Notes under the pieces: generated by a model
Databases searched by the model: none
The model's input: the letters and a program-made list of their open reading frames with translations, nothing else
Told to the model about the DNA's origin: nothing
From: Symsagittifera roscoffensis
Taxonomy: Eukaryota; Xenacoelomorpha; Acoela; Convolutidae
DNA: 64,000 nucleotides
NCBI RefSeq assembly: GCF_963678635.1
Contig: NC_087065.1
Location: 60,290,754-60,354,753, forward strand
Direction: 5' to 3'
Position numbers and translations under genes: made by a program
In this document: piece after piece, positions 59,316 through 64,000 of the stretch
Layout of the letters: every line of letters begins with the position of its first letter
How positions within the stretch are numbered: the stretch's first letter is position 1

Positions 59316-59515
59316 CTGCTTTCCCACTCGACTGGTCACCTGTTCCAGTCCAGTCTCCTATTGGTTCAGCCAAGTGTCCCTGAACCACTTTCCCACTCGG
59401 CTGGTCACCTCTTCCAGTCAAGTCTCCTATTGGTTCAGCTCAAGTGTCCCTGAACCACTTTCCCACTCGGCTGGTCACCTCTTCCAGTCAAGTCTCCTAT
59501 TGGTCCAGCTAAGTT
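59316..59515 (-). repeat. ~70-bp tandem repeat, nearly 3 copies, in element D leader
   Basis: Copies begin near 59316, 59386 and 59456 and share TTTCCCACTCGRCTGGTCACC, CAGTCTCCTATTGGT and AAGTGTCCCTGAA. The third copy is incomplete. Confidence 0.85.
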
Positions 59516-59970
59516 CCAAGCTATCTGAAAACCCTTGACAACGCCCCACTTCGGGCACTTTATTCAGTTTACTGGTTTAAATTGCTAGGTTGATCGAAAC
59601 GATCGAACTTGTAAAACAGTATGGGTATACTATTTAATTAATATAAAGGTTTGATCCAACTAATCTGGTGTCAAAGTCACTGTCTTTTTTCGTTTTATGG
59701 TTTTTGTTCCTTTTTCTATTCTTTTTTGGTTTTTGTTTTGCTTTTTGTCTTTTTGCTCGTGTTTTTGTCCCCCTAGTTGCCCCCCTTTACTCGGTTAGCT
59801 AAGCCTCGTTCGGAGAGCGTACCAGGAAATTTTCTCGAGTTTTCTTAAAAAGCTATCACGGTACAACCGGAAGGTTTGCACGTTCCTGTCGAACCGTACC
59901 GCCGGTACTCTAGAATGGGCATTCAGCCCGAAGCTGTCTCAAGTGGGTTCGACTCCGTAGTCTTGATGTC

Positions 59971-59990
59971 GTAAACACCCAGGAGCGCCA
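59971..59990 (-). promoter_or_regulatory. Candidate primer-binding site of element D
   Basis: In element sense TGGCGCTCCTGGGTGTTTAC starts 11 nt inside the 5' LTR, after TAGTGTTTTTA. TGG at the start suits pairing with a tRNA CCA end, and element C has CGGCGCTCCTGG at the same place. I cannot name the tRNA, and the 11-nt offset is longer than usual, so this is tentative. Confidence 0.3.
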
Positions 59991-60001
59991 TAAAAACACT
60001 A

Positions 60002-60885
60002 TGTAACATTCGTCTACTACAGTCACACATGAGGCTTAAGAAAAATAGGCCCTATAACTATTGGCTCGGGAGTCAGGGACACTATCTCTTGTGTTTTTCC
60101 ACCTCAAATCAGTCGGAGCCAATTCGGTTCGCTTGTGACATGAGACTACGACCCGCTACTGCTTAAGGCTACTATCAAAATATCCCCCCACTCTAGAATT
60201 AAGAACGTCCCCATACTTAGGTCTCAAAATACCCAAAATACATGAACGCCGTTAAAAACCGGGTTGGAACAATCCGTTAAGTTGCTTTTTTATTAGACAG
60301 TGGAACTTTGATCCATTTCAGATGGATCAACCTAAAACTCGCCTTACCTCAACATAACAATCATAAAACACACTCTAGAAATTAAATTAAGTACTCACAT
60401 TGTAGCACGCTCAAGAACCAGGAAGTAAATAAGTCGGTAAACAACTCAAGAATCAATAAAGTAACTAAGATAAGTTTAATGTCAGTCAGTTTTAACAACA
60501 AGAACAAGTTTTTACTCTAGACTGCAGTTTTATGTGGACCATTGGGACACTCAAGCTGTCCACCTTTCCGTCGAAGGTTCACTCTGGTCCAGTTCGAATA
60601 ATTGTTCTCTCGGGAACACTCTGTCTTCTATTTCAGATAGGACAGCTCTACTCTTGTTCACTATGATGGAAATTGCGAATTGCAATTTCACACTCGTTTT
60701 TATCTGACAACTTTCCCGCAATTGTTCTGAAATTGTTCTCATTTCTTTTTCTGATTTTCAGTTATCGCGAGAAAATCGTGCATGACATGTTCCATTCGAA
60801 ATTTTGAAAAATTAAATTTCACTCCAAAATCAAGTGTTTTCTGCTCTTCTCAAGGTCAAACTTCCAAATATGACCGACTGGCACA
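60002..60885 (-). repeat. 5' LTR of element D (884 bp)
   Basis: Direct repeat of 37914-38794. By eye it differs only by AGCCAATT for AGCAAATT and by CACACTCTAG for CACATAG. It carries promoter functions in principle, but I see no clear TATA box on the element strand. Confidence 0.95.
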
Positions 60886-62634
60886 AATTGTTTTAACTTT
60901 TTCTTGAACGTTGTCGTAATGTCAAATTTAACGGGCAAAAAGTTCCTTTTCTTGGAGTCAGATAAAAAAAAGGTTTTCTAAATTTTTTTTTGCCTCTGTT
61001 CATGTGTTCTGAAAATCTTGCTCGCTTGCAGTGTTTTTTTTTCAAGTTGATTAAATGTTCTGCTCGGGGGTTTTTTAATGCAACAGTTATTGATTGATTT
61101 CAGAGCGAATGAAATGCCGCCTGTCCATTATGGAGGTAATTCCGATAATCAAAACGGAATTGAAATGAATGATATGCCTGCTGAAGGTTAGATTCTTTTG
61201 AAGCTATTAAATAATCGGACTACACCAGTTCCTCATATTTGGTTTTTTAAAGTGCTGCAGCTAAATAACCTAAGAAAAATGATTTAAACACACAAGAGTT
61301 TTAGAACTATCGTTGTATTTATAAATAATGTTTTGTTAAATATTTGAGGGAAGTCGATTAAACCGAAATTCGTCTTCGCAAAGTTCGTTTTTAATCAATT
61401 GTCTCCTGGTACTGTAAAGAGTTGCGAGTTTAGACTGAAGTTGTTAGACTTTCAGAAGTTTTAATTTTCAAAATGTTGATCTTTCGAAAGTAAGCCTGGT
61501 GCTAGGTGTATCTTTTTTAACAGGATAGCTTGAAATACGGTTTTGATTAACTTGAAGGTTTCGATATCTTAAGACTGTCCAGAATTTTTGGTGTGTCGGT
61601 TTTCTTCTTTTAGTATTTCTACCTGTTTATGAGGTTGCGAGCTTAGACTGGAATATGAATCTCTCAATATTGCCAGATTTCAAGCTGTAGACGTTTGCAA
61701 AATTTTGTGATGTAGAAACATTTCCATTTTTCAATTCTTCGAATCCATCATAGTAAAGCATTTCTGCAAATTATAGCGCCAGACAAAACATAAACCCTAA
61801 CTTAGTTGGGTTTTAATTTTGGGAAAAGTACGTAAGTTTTTCGTTTCCTTAGGTCAGTTTTGTCATTTTTTAATACGGAAGATTGCAATGAAAGCTTGGG
61901 ACTCCCAAAGCGTTGATTTCTCAAGATTTCAGTTTGTACCCTTAAACTTATATTGGCTGTACAAATTTTAAAACTTCTCCGTTTTTAACGCAGTTTTCCT
62001 GGGTAATTATCTATTGGCTTGTCAAAATTAAAGACCGTTTTTGTCTTCATGGGTTGATACACTTAGAAGTTGAACGTTTTGTTTACAGTTTTTTCAACAT
62101 CATACCTTGATTAAAAATCAATGAACGTAGTTAAGACTCTTTTATAGGCCGCGATGATTTTATTTTCGATTTTTTTTTTCAGGAAGTCCTCTAACTTGTT
62201 CACGCTCAAATTAATAGTTGACTAATGTTTGAATTTGATTTTCACTTCATTTCTTTTGTTAAAAGGAAGGCAAAACTCCACTATGGACAGCAAATGTTTA
62301 AAGGTCACGAAAAACGTGATAGACTTCTAGTTTCGGAAGCAGAATTTAATTTTCAGATTTCGCAGCGGAATAAAAACCTTACCTATTGATCCAGTTTTCT
62401 CAAATTGACTTAATTTTATCAAAAAAGTCAATTATAAATTATTCTTGAAATTCAAAGTGCTTAAATACCATTTTTTTTGAAAATCGAAAAATGAGATTTT
62501 TTCAGAAACCAGGTCAGTGAAAATAGGAAAACTATTAAAAATAGGAAAACTGGAAAGCAATTAAAAACAGATACAACTGTGATAAGCCAGTTTGATTGGA
62601 ACAAGCCACTGGATTGTGGGACAGTGTAACAATG
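60886..62634. other. Unassigned AT-rich sequence between element D and the PLE
   Basis: No ORF of note and no match to the LTRs or leaders in this window. Long T runs and scattered CAG/GT pairs give it the look of intron or intergenic host DNA. One short exon candidate is listed separately at 61104-61186. Confidence 0.5.
61104..61186 (+). other. Candidate host internal exon (83 bp)
   Basis: Preceded by a pyrimidine-rich TTGATTTCAG and followed by GTTAGA. Only one frame is open across it, encoding NEMPPVHYGGNSDNQN followed by GIEMNDMPAE. Lengths give an upstream phase-2 and a downstream phase-1 intron. No neighbouring exon or homologue is recognised, so it may be chance. Confidence 0.25.
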
Positions 62635-64000
62635 TTACAGCTTCAGGGTCAACTCGCGAGCCTTGTACTCTTCCTTCCGGTTGATTGAAGGCTTTCTCTG
62701 GTTGATATGCAATGCTTCCAAGGTTAAAAGTTTAGCGGAGTCTCTTGCTGTGTCAATGATCTTTACTTCGCAGCTGTCAATGGTAACACCACACCAATTG
62801 AGGTGTTCTCCTACTGGGCTAGTACCTTTGGAATATTCGTGCACTCTCGTGGCTAGGTGGTGGATTGTTTGCCCGACTTAGCTAGATTGGCATCTAGAAC
62901 AAGTGATTTCATAAACCACGTTGCCACGAACATTTTCTGGTATTTTTGGTTTCATCGATGGTAAGGCTGTCTTCATCTGTCAAGTTGTGAAGATGACAGA
63001 AATATTGGTCGTTTTTTGGAGACGCTTGGAGAAAACGTCACTTTTGTTGCCCCTATATTGCATAACAAAGGGTATCCGTTTCTTGGCCGCTTTTTCTGTT
63101 GTCTTGGTATTTGTGCCTTGTTTCATGTGTTTCTCAATCATCTTGTTGAGAGTCTCACGGATGATGGGTTCATAAAATTGAGGTGGGTATTGGTTTTTCT
63201 CCAGCATACATCCAAACTCAGTTATGCTTTCCGTGAAAGCATGCCAGTTGGAAGAGGCATTAAACACACGATGCAAAGTTCGTTGCACAATGTTCTTGTA
63301 TCTAATCGGTGCAAGAGCTCTAAGCGAGAGAGTCAATCCTGTATCAGTTGGTTTTCTGTACCAGGTCGTGTCAACATCAGCGCCGATCTGTTTCACGCGC
63401 ATGTCAAGAAATGGAAGACTTCCATTTTCCTGACGTTCAATAGTGAACTCTAGGTTTTGATGAAGTTTATTTACACTCTCTAAGATTCCAATGATGTTCT
63501 CTGGCTTTGCACTTCGCAGTATGTCATCCATATACCGACTTAACACTCGAGCTTTTCGTGGTTCGTCTACAGTGCGTCCGCAGCACAAACTTGAAGTAGT
63601 CATGCGCTTGAGCTCTTCCACGGTGAACGGGGCACATTTACGATGAAACCACTTGCAGCAAAGCTTACATTTGATTGAGTAACCGCGGAAAGTAACTTTT
63701 ACGCCGCACTTGCCACAACAGTTGTCAGATTTTTCGGTGGTTCCGGCATCTCTGATGACAGAGCTGATTCGAACGTTTTCATCCAGACGTTTGCAAGTAT
63801 GACGGCCATGGCAGCACCCATCTCTACACCGTCTCTCTGGATATACCAGTCTTCTCCGGACATGAACCACACATTGGTAACGGATAGCTCCATGAGCTTG
63901 TGGCAAGTTGTCCGAGAAATGGGCGGAGTTTTATCACCTGTAAAGAGAGTGTCACAGGCCAAATCGATAGCCTTTTGCATTGGAACGTTCGTATACAGAC
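62635..64000 (-). pseudogene. Penelope-like element: RT and GIY-YIG endonuclease, decayed, runs off the window
   Basis: Minus strand. At the window edge is LYTNVP, following RT motif A; then DGVEMG...LANVWM (motif B, about 63773-63836), a Cys/His-rich insertion (63580-63720), RYMDDI (YMDD at 63523-63534), LPFLDMRV and YRKPTDT. The C-terminal endonuclease shows VVYEITCSRC, VGQT, VGEHL and LEALHI, ending near 62635. This order is typical of PLEs, which copy RNA at a nicked target. Breaks: one frame change in the A run near 63745, an in-frame TGA at 62980-62982 and a TAA at 62878-62880 in place of the Tyr of the YVG motif. The insertion has the spacing C-x2-C-x12-C-x2-C-x4-H-x2-C with a later CC, like a PHD finger. 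Terminal repeats are not visible. Confidence 0.85.

Larger units (their letters stand above)
57455..60001 (-). other. 5' UTR (leader) of element D
   Basis: About 2.5 kb with no supported gene. In element order from the LTR: TAGTGTTTTTA and TGGCGCTCC (candidate primer-binding region), an A-rich stretch (59690-59770), a ~70-bp repeat array (59316-59515), G-rich runs (59020-59110) and the CTTGGGACAG array (57715-58490). The same landmarks in the same order occur in element C (11754-14281). ORFs overlapping the array are repeat artefacts. Confidence 0.7.
37914..60885 (-). mobile_element. Element D: complete, apparently intact 23-kb Ty3/gypsy-like retrotransposon
   Basis: Minus strand, 22,972 bp. 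5' LTR (60885-60002), 2.5-kb leader with repeat arrays, ORF1 gag-pol (57454-48647), a 543-bp gap, ORF2 (48103-39224), 3' UTR, polypurine-type tract and 3' LTR (38794-37914). The LTRs differ by one substitution (38031/60120 area) and one 3-nt indel (near 38284/60373), which implies recent insertion. Both ORFs are free of stops. The flanks share only AAT (AGAAT on the left, AATTG on the right), so a normal 4-6-bp target duplication is not evident. It most likely inserted into the leader of element B, but sequence right of D cannot be tied to B. Confidence 0.93.

Noticed and set aside
59940-60001. tRNA-like sequence (GGGTTCGACTCC) beside the 5' LTR of element D
   Set aside because: It contains a T-arm-like word, but the stem partners do not pair and no cloverleaf can be drawn. 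Not called as a tRNA.
37910-60890. AAT on both sides of element D as a target-site duplication
   Set aside because: Three AT-rich bases can match by chance, and Ty3/gypsy elements normally make 4-6 bp. The adjoining bases do not match.
63016-63453. Plus-strand ORF over the PLE region
   Set aside because: It is the shadow of the minus-strand RT, whose motifs are unmistakable.

Overview
The window is repeat DNA from a eukaryote, almost certainly an invertebrate animal. I cannot name the species. The evidence is four Ty3/gypsy-type LTR retrotransposon copies, one extra LTR fragment, and a Penelope-like element (PLE) with a GIY-YIG endonuclease. I see no bacterial operon, rRNA gene, tRNA gene or CRISPR array. 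Apart from one weak exon candidate (61104-61186), I can support no host gene.

Layout. Element A (+, 1-9965) is the 3' part of a family-1 element: a decayed ORF2, a 3' UTR and an LTR. Next come a minus-strand family-2 LTR fragment (10044-10845) and, head-to-head with it, the 5' LTR, long 5' UTR and broken gag of family-2 element C (+, 10846-15996). Element C is cut in its gag by element B (family 1, minus strand, 15997 to about 37913). B has its 3' LTR, a decayed ORF2, a decayed gag-pol carrying an internal 1.73-kb duplication, and a 5' UTR; its 5' LTR is not seen. Element D (family 2, minus strand, 37914-60885) is complete at 22,972 bp. From 60886 there is unassigned AT-rich sequence, then a decayed PLE (minus, 62635 to the window edge).

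The outstanding object is element D. Its two LTRs (881 and 884 bp) differ by eye at only one base and one 3-nt indel, and both of its very large ORFs are uninterrupted. ORF1 (2935 aa) is a single-frame Gag-Pol: coiled coil, two CCHC knuckles, DTG protease, YVDD reverse transcriptase, RNase H and HHCC/DD35E integrase. It then has a long tail ending in a domain that reads like a macro (ADP-ribose-binding) fold. ORF2 (2959 aa) lies downstream of pol, where env sits in retroviruses, but shows no obvious membrane segments. It carries a complete set of SGNH/GDSL esterase motifs, then a second SGNH-like domain without the serine, then about 1900 residues I do not recognise. Copies A and B show the same ORF2 layout in a second family, so ORF2 is a standing part of this lineage and not a chance ORF.

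Both families have gag-pol followed by ORF2, 880-910 bp LTRs of the form TGTGCC...TTACA, and a GTCCGGGGAG tract directly before the 3' LTR. Each has its own short-repeat array in the 5' UTR. A working model is that ORF1 supplies particle, reverse transcription and integration functions, while ORF2 supplies an esterase and unknown functions. All domain calls are from reading motifs; no search was run.
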